From Pavlovales sp. CCMP2436 (lineage: Eukaryota > Haptophyta > Pavlovophyceae > Pavlovales), in contig MU631343.1 in assembly GCA_026770615.1 (NCBI GenBank), forward strand, positions 256,919 through 269,413: 12,495 nt of DNA. Direction: 5' to 3'. This document shows positions 1 to 7,314 of the stretch, in pieces. Positions within the stretch are counted from its first letter, which is position 1; every line of letters begins with the position of its first letter. The notes beneath the pieces were generated by a model that was given only the letters and a program-made list of their open reading frames with translations, had not been told where the DNA came from and did not search any database. A program made the translations under genes and the position numbers.

Positions 1-113
1 CTACCAGCTCCCCACTTCGGCGTAGCGCGTAGGAGCCTGCGTCAGAGCGCTTAGATCAGCCTGACTTGAACTTGAAACGTACCGCCAGCCCGAACCCCCC
101 TACATTAATATAA

Positions 114-147
114 TAGTAGCAGCAGCAGCAGCAGCAGTAGTAGCAGT
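114..147. repeat. TAG/CAG trinucleotide microsatellite
   Basis: A run of tag and cag trinucleotides lies just inside the left inverted-repeat arm. It is a simple repeat with no reading frame of interest. Confidence 0.9.
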
Positions 148-659
148 ACCTGCGATGTAGCTTTGCGACCCGTCCTTCAACTTGGCTTTTTAAAGTGGAG
201 AACGCTGGCTTGCTCGCCTCACGTCTAGCAGTGTTGAAGGAAGAGAGCCGAATATTGAAATTCGCTCATCTAAATTAAACCATCAACCAGCCCCGACTTG
301 GTCATACTCTAAAAGGAAGCTGCCCATGGACACAAGAATCACCAAGAACCGGACGCACAACAGGAGGGAAAGCACGCAAACAGCCAGCACACGCCATAAC
401 CACACTCATGCGCTCACTCAGAATAGTAGGCACAGAACAATACCGATCCGAGTCATACACATCGACATCACTACTTACTTTCGAGGAACCCAAGCTCGGC
501 ACACACAACCAACAGACCTAATAACATATAGTTTGTTGAGAAAAGAAAGTTTATTCAGTTAAGAGGAGGATTATTGAGTCACCCTGTTCGGCAGGCTAGA
601 GACCCTTCGTTGGGAATCGTGTCCGGGGGAAGGAGATAGCAGCCACCCCCCGTGAAAAG
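148..659. other. spacer without recognised gene
   Basis: The open frames here are short (under 100 codons), lack recognisable motifs and overlap one another on both strands. I see no gene, RNA gene or promoter that I can support. Confidence 0.5.
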
Positions 660-1078
660 GGGTTGAAATCCGAATTAGTGGCGCGATTTTGGCACTGGGG
701 AGGGGGAAACGCTGTAGGCGGGACGAGGAGATAGACATTGTTCGCCCCTGCGCGCCAAGTGTCGATAGCTGTTGTCGAATAGATCCCTCCTCGACGGTGG
801 GAGCCCACCTCGTGTGCCTCTCGTGTGCCTCTGGGGTCGACAACATTCTAAAGGTAACTAACATTTCCGATTCTCAGCGTTCGGAAGCGAAAGGAAAGTC
901 ATGGTTGCCGAAGTGGTACACAAAAGTTAGGTGCAGATTCGTTAATGGGGCGCCGCCCCACTCACGAATCTACAACTAACTTTTGTGTACCACCTCCGGT
1001 TCATGAGTTGCTCCAGAGGATTTCACCGGACTTTTTCGGAATTTCCCCCGAATTGGCCAGTTAATCGGATTTCGACCC
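660..1078. mobile_element. MITE copy 1 (419 bp, 23-bp TIRs, 4-bp TSD)
   Basis: The left terminus at 660-682 (gggttgaaatccgaa...) and right terminus at 1056-1078 are near-complementary 23-bp inverted repeats. The element is flanked directly by aaag at 656-659 and aaag at 1079-1082, a 4-bp target-site duplication. Most of the interior matches the copy at 6894-7314 in the same orientation, including a centrally placed hairpin (913-993). It has no transposase, so it is a non-autonomous DNA element. The 4-bp duplication with GGG termini does not by itself name a superfamily. A 97-codon open frame inside it is incidental. Confidence 0.85.
913..993. repeat. MITE internal hairpin, copy 1
   Basis: The 30-nt arms at 913-942 and 964-993 pair at 28 of 30 positions around a GC-rich loop that can itself pair (ggggc/gcccc). 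The outer 7 nt (gtggtac) and inner 10 nt (gcagattcgt) of the 5' arm match MITE copy 2. The 13 nt between them (acaaaagttaggt) do not, yet they pair with their own opposite arm. Confidence 0.9.
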
Positions 1079-1162
1079 AAAGGGGCTGGTTCGACGAGCT
1101 GCGCACACAGCGCACGTCATTCTAATTTTATATTAATGTAGGGAGGTTCGGGCTGGCGGTAC

Positions 1163-1673
1163 ATTTATATAATATTGTTGACAGGTAGCCAGCGAGTGTC
1201 CCCAGGCATTAATATAGTATTACTTCGTGTAGCGGCTGCGAAGCATTGAGCGGTGGATGGAAGGCCTTGATCAATGGTAGGCGCTGGGTGGTGGACGGCG
1301 GTACAGGGGTCGCGGGCAAGAAGCCGTAACGTGAAGAACGTGGGCCTCGTTTTGTGTGCCTTCCAAAAGTAACTTTAAGCAAATTTGACCATGATCTGCA
1401 TGTCATTTGTTATATGAATACGAGTCTCAACCACAATGTTGATCTTGAGAACAATATTTTCAGGAACAGTATATTCATATCATTCATATCCTTGAAGGGC
1501 GGCTAAAACTTCCTCAAGCTTCCGAGCCTAAAATTTAGCCGGAACTTGGTTTTACTCCGCGGTCATCGAATCCGCCTGGACTGCCTCATACACGTTGCTC
1601 CACAATGCTGCTCTGTGGCATCACAGAGTAGGGGAGCCGCAACGAAGCTAAGGATACATCATCATTATCATAG
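1163..1673. other. spacer without recognised gene
   Basis: This is AT-rich to mixed DNA. Apart from the short relic of the foldback family at 1302-1336, I see nothing with coding, RNA or regulatory character. Confidence 0.5.
1302..1336 (+). repeat. relic of the foldback element family
   Basis: The stretch beginning tacaggggtcgcgggcaag and continuing through gaagccgtaacgt matches the left end of the foldback element at 6001-6134, allowing small gaps. No matching right end follows, so this is a solo end or a decayed copy. Confidence 0.6.
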
Positions 1674-1690
1674 CATTATCATCGTCATAC
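1674..1690. repeat. candidate left target-site duplication of the retroelement
   Basis: The 17 bases cattatcatcgtcatac match 2926-2942 at 16 of 17 positions, and the two copies bracket the nuclease-bearing unit. The length equals the clean 17-bp duplication around the related insertion at 10019-10132. Caution is needed because TCA-type simple repeats are common around here. Confidence 0.45.
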
Positions 1691-1721
1691 TAATACATAT
1701 AGCAACGACAGGATTGACGCC

Positions 1722-2789
1722 ATGCCCCGCCCGCACTCGCTCGAGGCAAATATCTATCACGCTGTTGATGAGTACTCACGTGCTTTCCTCATTGTCTTGT
1801 CTGGCGGTAAACATACCAACATGTGCCCCGCAGAGTTCTGCGAATGCTACATGCGCTATATCGCCGGCAAAAGCCCTGCATGTGCCCCCTTCGTAGGACA
1901 GCAGCTGAACGTCTCTTTGCGCGGAGGCTCCCTCGACGCATACGGCGACATTGCCGTTGCCACAGCGTGGACAGGCAACCAGGAGTCGATCTTCCGCCAT
2001 GACCCGATCGTGCAAACGCTTGCCAGCGCGATCAAGGACGTCGGCGGCTACGCAGTCGCAGAGGACTCCGCCTTATTCTCATCCGTTATCCCGCCAGCCG
2101 CCATCGCAGCCGCACAGGCGCAGGCAGCGCTGACCGGCCAAACGCACAGACTCCGCGTCATCACGCCGGACGTCGTCGTGCGCGTCGACCCAGCGAGGGG
2201 CCGGCTGCAGCTAATAGAGGTTAAGACTATCGCATTCTGCCCAAGCTATTACACTGACAATAATGCTGCCCTTCCCCCCGGCGTCGCGCGCCGGGCAAAG
2301 CTCCTCGAAGCCGAGTATCTCAGGAAAGCTCGTGCCCAGGACAGGGTATTCGGCCTCGCGCTACCCGGCCCCCACCTAAACGGCCCGAACGCCAGCATCG
2401 GCCCGATCGAGGCCAAGCTCAACACCGTCAAGCCGATCCGCGGGATCGACATCGGCGCTTTCGGTGAGGTCAGCGCCGATACGCACTCGCTCGTCAAAGA
2501 AATCGCGGCGCAGGGAGGCTGCAAGATGTACGCGCTGATGGGCGTGAATCCGATGGAGGCGACCGCGCGCATCAAGAAGCAGCTCATCGACACGATCGGT
2601 ACGATCGCGGCACGCGGCCATGCGCAGTTACTGCTCGCGCGCTTGAGCGCGCTGGCCCCGATCGCTGCCCAGCTTGGGAACACGACAAACAGCAACCAGC
2701 AGATCATCTCCCTAACCGCCCTTGCCCGGGCACACTACCGAAGATCCATCGGCACGCGCGGTGGCGCGCAAGCCAGCGCAGCCGACTAA
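1722..2789 (+). CDS. putative PD-(D/E)XK (restriction-like) endonuclease of a retroelement
   Basis: The ORF encodes 355 aa, with the first ATG at 1722; the frame is open back to a tag at 1671-1673. Residues 149-168 carry the core of a PD-(D/E)XK nuclease: P149-D150 after a hydrophobic strand, then 15 residues, then LIEVKT with E166 and K168. An upstream helix-like stretch (about residues 92-110, HDPIVQTLASAIKDVGGY) resembles the segment preceding the RPD motif in the restriction-like endonucleases of R2/R4/CRE-type non-LTR retrotransposons. A basic segment (R190-R208) and a region around residues 247-310 follow. Cysteines at 35, 40, 42 and 54 do not make an obvious zinc finger. The start resembles an internal position of a longer polyprotein, so the ORF may be the C-terminal fragment of an RT-endonuclease. 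The nuclease fold is inferred from motif spacing; the family placement is less certain. The C-terminal codons recur in the truncated copy at 10019-10132. Codon use is strongly GC3. Confidence 0.65.
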   Translation: MPRPHSLEANIYHAVDEYSRAFLIVLSGGKHTNMCPAEFCECYMRYIAGKSPACAPFVGQQLNVSLRGGSLDAYGDIAVATAWTGNQESIFRHDPIVQTLASAIKDVGGYAVAEDSALFSSVIPPAAIAAAQAQAALTGQTHRLRVITPDVVVRVDPARGRLQLIEVKTIAFCPSYYTDNNAALPPGVARRAKLLEAEYLRKARAQDRVFGLALPGPHLNGPNASIGPIEAKLNTVKPIRGIDIGAFGEVSADTHSLVKEIAAQGGCKMYALMGVNPMEATARIKKQLIDTIGTIAARGHAQLLLARLSALAPIAAQLGNTTNSNQQIISLTALARAHYRRSIGTRGGAQASAAD

Positions 2790-2871
2790 GGCACGCAGCA
2801 GGTAATGGGCGACGCAGCGCTCAGACCAGCACAACATTCAGAACAGTCAGACGCCAGCTTGAATCCCTATC
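2790..2871 (+). other. conserved 3' untranslated tail of the retroelement
   Basis: The sequence after the stop, ending gcttgaatccctatca, recurs nearly unchanged in reverse complement at 10023-10104 and on the plus strand near 11740-11821, and in a diverged, shortened form at 11188-11239. Conservation past the stop codon, ending at the same 3' point, suggests this is the segment recognised for reverse transcription, as in other non-LTR elements. That role is inferred. Confidence 0.7.
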
Positions 2872-2924
2872 ATAAATATAATTATGCTTATTATTTATAA
2901 TAGGGATTCAAGCTGGCGTCTGAC
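2846..2924. repeat. 32-bp-arm palindrome at the retroelement 3' end
   Basis: The arms at 2846-2877 and 2893-2924 are reverse complements at 31 of 32 positions, with a 15-nt AT-rich loop. The arms contain the element's final 25 nt (gacgccagcttgaatccc...) and also the next few bases (ataaat), which other copies do not share in that exact form. This looks like snap-back or inverted duplication at this locus rather than a family-wide terminator. Confidence 0.85.
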
Positions 2925-2925
2925 A

Positions 2926-2942
2926 CATTATCATCATCATAC
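2926..2942. repeat. candidate right target-site duplication of the retroelement
   Basis: The sequence cattatcatcatcatac is the partner of 1674-1690 with one mismatch. It begins directly after the second arm of the palindrome plus one base. Confidence 0.45.
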
Positions 2943-2980
2943 GAAGGATACATAACTTACATGCATACATTCATGTACAT

Positions 2981-2995
2981 AAAAAAAATAACAAC

Positions 2996-3028
<33 letters not shown>

Positions 3029-3090
3029 GAGAAGAAGAAGAAGAAGAAGAAGAAGAAGAAGAACAATAACAACACCAACAAATAATAACA
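2981..3090. repeat. compound microsatellite (AAT)n-(GAA)n
   Basis: An A-run is followed by (aat)n to about 3024, (gaa)n to about 3063 and degenerate AAC/AAT repeats, then a run of ten T. It is simple sequence with no coding content. Confidence 0.95.
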
Positions 3091-3348
3091 TTTTTTTTTT
3101 AATCTAACGAAATAGTTGTCGACGAGACCTTAATTTCCGACTTTAACATTGGGATAGTGTGCACGGGAGTTCAACTATAACAGGATCAGGGATCGCTTTA
3201 AACCCGGCGTTTTGACCGCGCGTTGCGGCGCGCTGCGACGCACAGCCTTGTCGTCCTTGTCGCCCCTCCTCCAGCTCGTCCTTTCCGTCGTCCTCCTCGT
3301 TGCCACCACCTGCCTGCTCCGTAAATATCCGAGGAGCACCCATCGAAG

Positions 3349-3486
3349 ATGAACGCTGACCTCGTGCGCGCGCTGCACGCCTTGCTTGACCACCGAGCCC
3401 TCCGCCTCCGACCATATCGGATATCCGATGGCCCGGAGGCCAGGAGCGGGTGGGCCTTCGAAGGGGACCTTGTGGGTCACGTCTGA
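3349..3486 (+). CDS. possible 45-aa small ORF, unknown function
   Basis: ATG at 3349 and TGA at 3484 enclose 45 codons with strong G/C at third positions, as in the better-supported genes here. The product starts MNADLVRALHALLDH, a plausible amphipathic helix. No homologue is recognised, and in GC-rich DNA an ORF of this length can arise by chance. It could also be a decayed exon fragment. Confidence 0.2.
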   Translation: MNADLVRALHALLDHRALRLRPYRISDGPEARSGWAFEGDLVGHV

Positions 3487-3639
3487 GTAGTTCTAGGCCG
3501 CTTCCCGAGCCCCCAGGGGCCGCGGCCGGCCTCCGCACGCGGGCCTCGCGAAATCTGCTGGTAGTAGATTCCAGACCACCGATAAAAGGATATGACAAAT
3601 CGTGACTTTTCAACTTAATTCCGGTGCACACTTTCTGGG

Positions 3640-3790
3640 CACAAATCACGAGCCGGCAAAAAACACCCTCCCAACTCTCTTACCCGCGCCCACACGAGAG
3701 TTTGGGGCACAGCACTACTACTCTTTGAGGACTGAAAATGAAGCGGTTTGCGCCAGTGAGTGGACCGCCATGATGCCTTGAATTAAGTGT
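3640..3790 (+). repeat. dispersed degenerate repeat, copy A
   Basis: This stretch aligns with about 9342-9495. Shared landmarks in the same order are ccggcaa, ccctccc(a/g)actc, caca(c/a)gag, a gttgggg-like block, ggcac(a/t)gca, aaaatgaa and gccttga. Identity is only about 70 percent by eye with small indels. Both copies have partly complementary ends around the ccctccc and tgggg blocks. The family is unknown. Confidence 0.5.
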
Positions 3791-4078
3791 TTTGAAGATT
3801 CCGCATAGGCCGAGAAGCGTACTGTATGTAGGGGGCGCGCGTATTATTTCTAGACATGGGATCCAGCCTGGACGTTCACATAAGTTGGGTTCGGTGTTGC
3901 ACGTTCGCCCCCGCGCGAATCATTCCGGATGTCGCACATTCGGTCGATCACTCGACCTCAGCCTGACGTCGACTAAGCCAGTGACTGAAAAACACCTGTT
4001 GAACCATGCTGAGCCGCTAATATACATATATAATTTTAATCAAACATATTATTAAGCGTATATATAAGTTATTAATAC

Positions 4079-5561
4079 TCAAATCGCGTTCTGGAGCAGT
4101 GCAACCAGCTCTGCGCGCTCGAGCACGCCCGCGTAGCTGATCTCGAGGAGGTCTAACCAACGCTTGAGCTCCTTTATCAGCAAAGTCGCCACATCCACCG
4201 CATCCTCAGAGTCCTTGGTGGTGGGTTCCTCCTCTGAGTCGCGCTGCGCCGCCCACTCCTTGCAGCACCGCTTGTGCGTCGGCCACATCCGCCGCATGCA
4301 GGCCATTCCACAAAAGCGGGCTTTGCCGCACTTCTCGCACCGCTTCAGCCCATGGATCGCGCCGCAGCCGATGCAGCACGCCCAGACCACCTCGTGCTTG
4401 TCGGCGTGCGATTGGAGAATCTGGAGCGCTTCGATGCGAATGCCAGCGAAAGTGGGATCTGTGCACTGCGCTGCGCCCGCGAGAAGCTTTGCTCCTGCGC
4501 GTATGTCTGTGCGCACACGCGCGTCAACTGGGAAATCCCCGACGAGTATCCTGCCAAGCATCATTTGCGCGCCAACTTCGCCCTGGTCGGCTGCGAGTCG
4601 GAACCAGCGAGCCGCCTCGCCAAGGTCTGGAGGTACGCCGTCGCCCAAGAGGTAGCATGCCCCAAGCATTCCTTGGGACAAAGCATGGCCCTCGTCGGCG
4701 GTTGTGCGGAAGAGCCGTACGGCCTCGACGAGGTCCCGAGGCACGATCTTGCCCGCGTAGAGGTGCCTCCCGCGCTCGAACGTTTCTTCGGCGCTGCGAG
4801 CGGCATCCGCGCTCTGGTGCGGCGGCATGCGGGGCTGGGGCTGCGAGGACGTGGGCTTGGCGGCAGGCTTGGCGACCTTGGGGGTGGGTGCGGGCTTGAG
4901 TGTCGGATCGGCACCGGGCGCCGGCTTGGGCACGTTCACTGGCCGCTCGGTGGCAGTTACGGGTTTGGGCGGGGGCCACTCGATAGCCTGCTCGTTGGCG
5001 GCGTCGGCGGCATGTATGCCGTGAAGCGTGCGGATGTGCGACATGACGGAGGGACCGTGTCCGAAGTTTCCAAAGTAGGCAAGTTTCGGCAGCTTCCAGT
5101 CAAGGCCGAGCTCGATCTTGTGCATCGTTTGCACGCCAGCGTGGACGGTGCAAGCCACCATGATTTTCCACGAGTCGCAGACCTTGGCGCGCTCGAGCAC
5201 GTTTGGGGAGAAACACGCGTCGTAGACGTGCACATCTGCGCCCGCCTTGTCCTTCCTTCTCCACCTTGAGTGCGGGTGAGATGATGTAGGGCAAGTACCA
5301 CGCCTCGCGCCCGTCTTCGAACGTCGAGGTGGCGGGTGCTAGATCGGCGTGCTGCACAACGTTGAGCATGACCACCTGTGTGCCCCCCTTGAGGCACGTC
5401 TTGACGACGAACCCGGGCTCGGGCTTGATGCGCGTCATGCGCGACTGCCCCTTGGGCGTCATGTCCTCCTTCACCTCGGCGGCCTTCTTCGCGCGGATGT
5501 CGTCCTTGTCATCCGACACATCGAGCTTGTCCCACTTGGAATAGCTGGCCGGCGCGGGCAT
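4079..5561 (-). CDS. PIH1 domain - Sel1 repeat - MYND finger protein (one frameshift)
   Basis: The start chosen is the ATG at 5561, giving MPAPASYSKWDKLDVSDD, a motif like the N-terminus of the Hsp90 co-chaperone Cdc37. The first 103 codons contain the first half of a PIH1 domain (KPEPGFVVKT... and W88-x-LPY). The second half (DKAGADVHVYDACFSPN to LDWKLPKLAYFG) continues in another frame from 5251, so one extra base near 5252 splits the domain. The second-frame part has 390 codons. After the PIH1 end come a Pro/Lys-rich linker, two or more Sel1-like repeats (GACYLLGDGVPPDLGEAARWF), and a MYND zinc finger with ligands C287, C290, C299, C302, C308, C312, H320 and C324, numbered from the GTG codon at 5233. 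A C-terminal SAP-like helix pair (ELKRWLDLLEISYAGVLERAELV) ends the protein. PIH1 proteins assist Hsp90/R2TP and axonemal dynein assembly; Sel1 and MYND modules bind proteins. An adaptor or co-chaperone role is inferred. The frameshift may be an assembly error, a pseudogene lesion or recoding. Confidence 0.8.
5249..5258 (-). other. apparent frameshift site within the PIH1 domain
   Basis: Reading the minus strand, codons gag-aag-gaa (to 5253) are followed by one extra g at 5252 before gac-aag-gcg (from 5251) resumes the conserved PIH1 sequence. The site is a tandem aagg-aagg. A 4-nt duplication or a 1-nt insertion would each explain it. Confidence 0.75.
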
Positions 5562-5998
5562 TGCGCTCCGCTCGATCTCCGCCCCCGTACCGCGCTCACT
5601 CCGATCTCCCTTGCTCGAGCAAGGGTGGTACCCTTGGCTCCAACTCCACCCCTGCCGACTCCCTTGCTCCGACGAGCTGTGACCCCCCCCCCTACAACTG
5701 GGCTTCACCAGGAAACTGTGTGCCACAGGTGGGGCTTCCTAGGGGAAACACCGTCGGCCGAGGAGCCCCAGGTAGGGGCATTACCGTCCCCACCCCAGGT
5801 AGGGGTATCACCGTCGGCCGACGAGCCCGGGGTAGGGGGAAGTGGAAAAAGAAATCATTTCCCCAATGTTTGTGATTCGCGAACGTGTGACGGGCTGCAT
5901 TTCCAGAGGCAACGGGGGAGATGCAGTGACGGTCGATCAGCGCGTCAGTCGAGAGTCATCGAGTGTAGTGTGTCTGATCTGATCAGCGGTGGGGACGG
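5562..5998. other. upstream flank of the PIH1-type gene, no gene seen
   Basis: The first part is an open continuation upstream of the chosen ATG but lacks conserved sequence. It is followed by a G/C-rich imperfect tandem repeat. No TATA box or other promoter motif for the minus-strand gene is clear. Confidence 0.45.
5748..5842. repeat. imperfect tandem repeat, about 27-33 bp units
   Basis: Three units each carry accgtc, a gagcccc- or ccacccc-like block and then (a/g)ggtagggg. They lie at about 5748-5780, 5781-5808 and 5809-5842. I assign no function. Confidence 0.7.
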
Positions 5999-6000
5999 TA

Positions 6001-6134
6001 CAGGGGATCGCGGGCAATAAGAAGCCGTACCGTTGAGAAGCTGAGCTTCTTTTTTTGCATTGTTTGTATGTAATTTGCTAAGAAGCTCAGCCTCAAGCTC
6101 AAAATTCGCCCTTCTTATTACCCGCGATCCCCTG
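6001..6134. mobile_element. 134-bp foldback/MITE element flanked by TA
   Basis: The terminal arms 6001-6024 (caggggatcgcgggcaataa...) and 6111-6134 are reverse complements at 23 of 24 positions. The internal parts (ttgag, gctgagcttctt) also pair, so nearly the whole element can fold into one hairpin. It is bounded by TA at 5999-6000 and TA at 6135-6136, consistent with a TA target as in Tc1/mariner-type elements; superfamily assignment is not possible. A relic of the family lies at 1302-1336. Confidence 0.75.
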
Positions 6135-6893
6135 TATCCGTGTGCCTGGGGTGGATTTGAGTGTTTTCCAACGCTCAGCAGATCCAGTGCGATCCTCCCG
6201 GGGACGGACGTTTAACTAGAAACTTACACACTAGTTGAACGCGAATCGAGACAATGCCCCCCGGGGACCGTGAGAAGGCCCGGGGAGCCATCGCGCGCCT
6301 CATAGGCGAACCGTGTGCCCTTCTCCTGGCCGAAGACCTGCCTGATCGTTCCCCGTCCATGCGAACAAAGACGCGACGGCCGCACCTGCGCGCCTCAAAA
6401 GCGACTTGTCGCGCTCGGGGAGAACCCGCTGCAAGCACCAGGGCCGCCCACAACCCGCCAGCGGCCCGACCCCCGGGCGCGGCGCGGCTGGGATCCGAGT
6501 CCCTGCGGCGTAGACGGCTGGGTTCTCAAATTTGTTGCTTGTATGTCTGTCTGTATTTATATATGCGAGCAGTGCATGCCCGTACGCCTTTGGGCTGCAA
6601 GTCGGAGGACGTTAAAAGAACTATTATTAAAAAACCCAAGTTTATTCTGGGTGGGCGCTTGTCAGCAACGACAAATATATGCATGCTCCATGGGTTCCCA
6701 GGCAGGCGACTGGGCCCCAAATTTTCAGCCCACGGGGACGTCGGGAATGCCCCTATACGTAGCGCGAGTAATTAACAATGGGATCAAAATTATGATATGC
6801 ATTAATCCGATCTCCGAGCTAGGCCGGGGGGGTAGAACTTTATTAATGATACTACCACGGTACCACCTCAGTTTATGGTGCTTGACAGCTTGT
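6135..6893. other. spacer, weak coding candidates only
   Basis: A GC-rich stretch at about 6250-6530 has overlapping open frames on both strands, including a plus-strand one from the ATG at 6254 (MPPGDREKARGAIARLIG...). It becomes Arg/Pro/Ala-rich with no domain and runs into AT-rich DNA, so I do not call it a gene. The remainder (6530-6893) is AT-rich with no recognisable feature. Confidence 0.4.
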
Positions 6894-7314
6894 GGGTCGA
6901 AATCCGAATTAGTGGCGCGATTCCGCACTGGGGAGGGGGAAAAGTGGTGGCCGGGTCGAAGAAGTAGACATCGTTCGCCCCTGCGCGCTAAGTGTCGATA
7001 GCTGTTGTCGAATAGAGCCCTCCCCGACAGTCGGAGCCCACCTCGTGTGCCTCTCGTGTGCCTCTAGGGTCGACAACATTCTAATGGTAACTAACATTTC
7101 CGATTCTCAGCGTTCGGAAGCGAAAGGAAAGTCTGGCTTCCCGAAGTGGTACCGAACATTTTATTGCAGATTCGTAAATGAGGCGCCGCCGCATTCACGA
7201 ATCTGCAATAAAATGTTCGGTACCACCTCCGGTTCGTGAGTTACTCCGCGGAATTTTCACCGGAATTTTTTCGCAATTTTACCCCGGACTGGCCACTAAT
7301 TCGGACTTCGACCC
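6894..7314. mobile_element. MITE copy 2 (421 bp, 23-bp TIRs, 4-bp TSD)
   Basis: The left terminus 6894-6916 (gggtcgaaatccgaa...) and right terminus 7292-7314 are inverted repeats with one mismatch in 23. The flanks are ttgt at 6890-6893 and ttgt at 7315-7318. The copy is collinear and highly similar to 660-1078 except in the hairpin stem at 7146-7226. Different flanking tetranucleotides for the two copies (aaag, ttgt) show independent insertions rather than a segmental duplication. Confidence 0.9.
7146..7226. repeat. MITE internal hairpin, copy 2
   Basis: The arms 7146-7175 and 7197-7226 are perfect 30-nt reverse complements. The 13-nt stem core here is cgaacattttatt, versus acaaaagttaggt in copy 1, while the sequences on both sides of the core are the same in the two copies. 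Confidence 0.95.

Larger units (their letters stand above)
79..1162. repeat. 1.08-kb block bounded by 32-bp inverted repeats
   Basis: The arm at 79-110 (starting gtaccgccagcccgaac) is matched in reverse complement by 1131-1162 at 31 of 32 positions. This suggests a non-autonomous DNA transposon or a foldback structure. I see no convincing target-site duplication outside the arms (left flank ttgaaac, right flank atttata), so the element boundaries are uncertain. The interior holds a CAG/TAG microsatellite, no convincing gene, and a complete MITE (660-1078), which would be a later nested insertion. Confidence 0.55.
1691..2925 (+). mobile_element. retroelement-like unit with restriction-like endonuclease ORF
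   Basis: The unit contains a 355-codon nuclease-like ORF, an 82-nt untranslated region after the stop that recurs elsewhere in the window, and a terminal palindrome. It is bracketed by a candidate 17-bp target-site duplication (1674-1690 and 2926-2942). Related sequences at 10019-10132, 11188-11239 and 11717-11821 share only its 3' end, the pattern of 5'-truncated non-LTR retrotransposon copies made by target-primed reverse transcription. No reverse transcriptase is present. The unit could therefore be a 5'-truncated copy of a longer element, in keeping with the reading frame being open right through the proposed left junction, or a short element mobilised in trans. The target-duplication call is the weakest part. 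Confidence 0.6.
3091..4078. other. intergenic region, no confident gene
   Basis: A GC-rich core (about 3180-3560) lies between AT-rich flanks. A 168-codon minus-strand frame (3649-3143) covers the core but has low-complexity Gly/Arg/Glu-rich composition and no recognisable domain, so I do not call it. A 14-bp perfect palindrome (atcggatatccgat, 3415-3428) lies inside. A small plus-strand ORF and a dispersed repeat here are listed separately. Positions 4020-4078 are a very AT-rich 3' flank of the PIH1-type gene. Confidence 0.45.

Noticed and set aside
689..979. Plus-strand 97-codon frame in MITE copy 1
   Set aside because: It runs across the hairpin arms, is not preserved at equal length in copy 2, and has no domain.
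1722..2789. Possibility that the nuclease ORF is a bacterial restriction enzyme acquired by transfer
   Set aside because: Its 3' end is part of a repeated retroelement tail and no methyltransferase partner is nearby, so a mobile-element origin explains it better.
3540..3590. tRNA-like segment (tggtagtagattccagaccacc)
   Set aside because: No cloverleaf, anticodon arm or proper A and B boxes could be built on either strand.
3143..3649. 168-codon minus-strand frame
   Set aside because: Its composition is Gly/Arg/Glu-rich without a domain, and it overlaps other open frames.
4274..5269. 331-codon plus-strand open frame antisense to the PIH1-type gene
   Set aside because: It is the shadow of a GC3-rich gene on the other strand. 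The minus strand carries the recognisable PIH1, Sel1 and MYND motifs, whereas this frame has none.
6001..6134. Assignment of the foldback element to the hAT superfamily because it starts CAGGG
   Set aside because: No 8-bp target duplication is present; the flanks fit TA instead.
6254..7001. Overlapping plus-strand frames of 173 and 228 codons
   Set aside because: They have Arg/Pro/Ala-rich low-complexity starts, run into AT-rich DNA and the MITE, and lack recognisable motifs.
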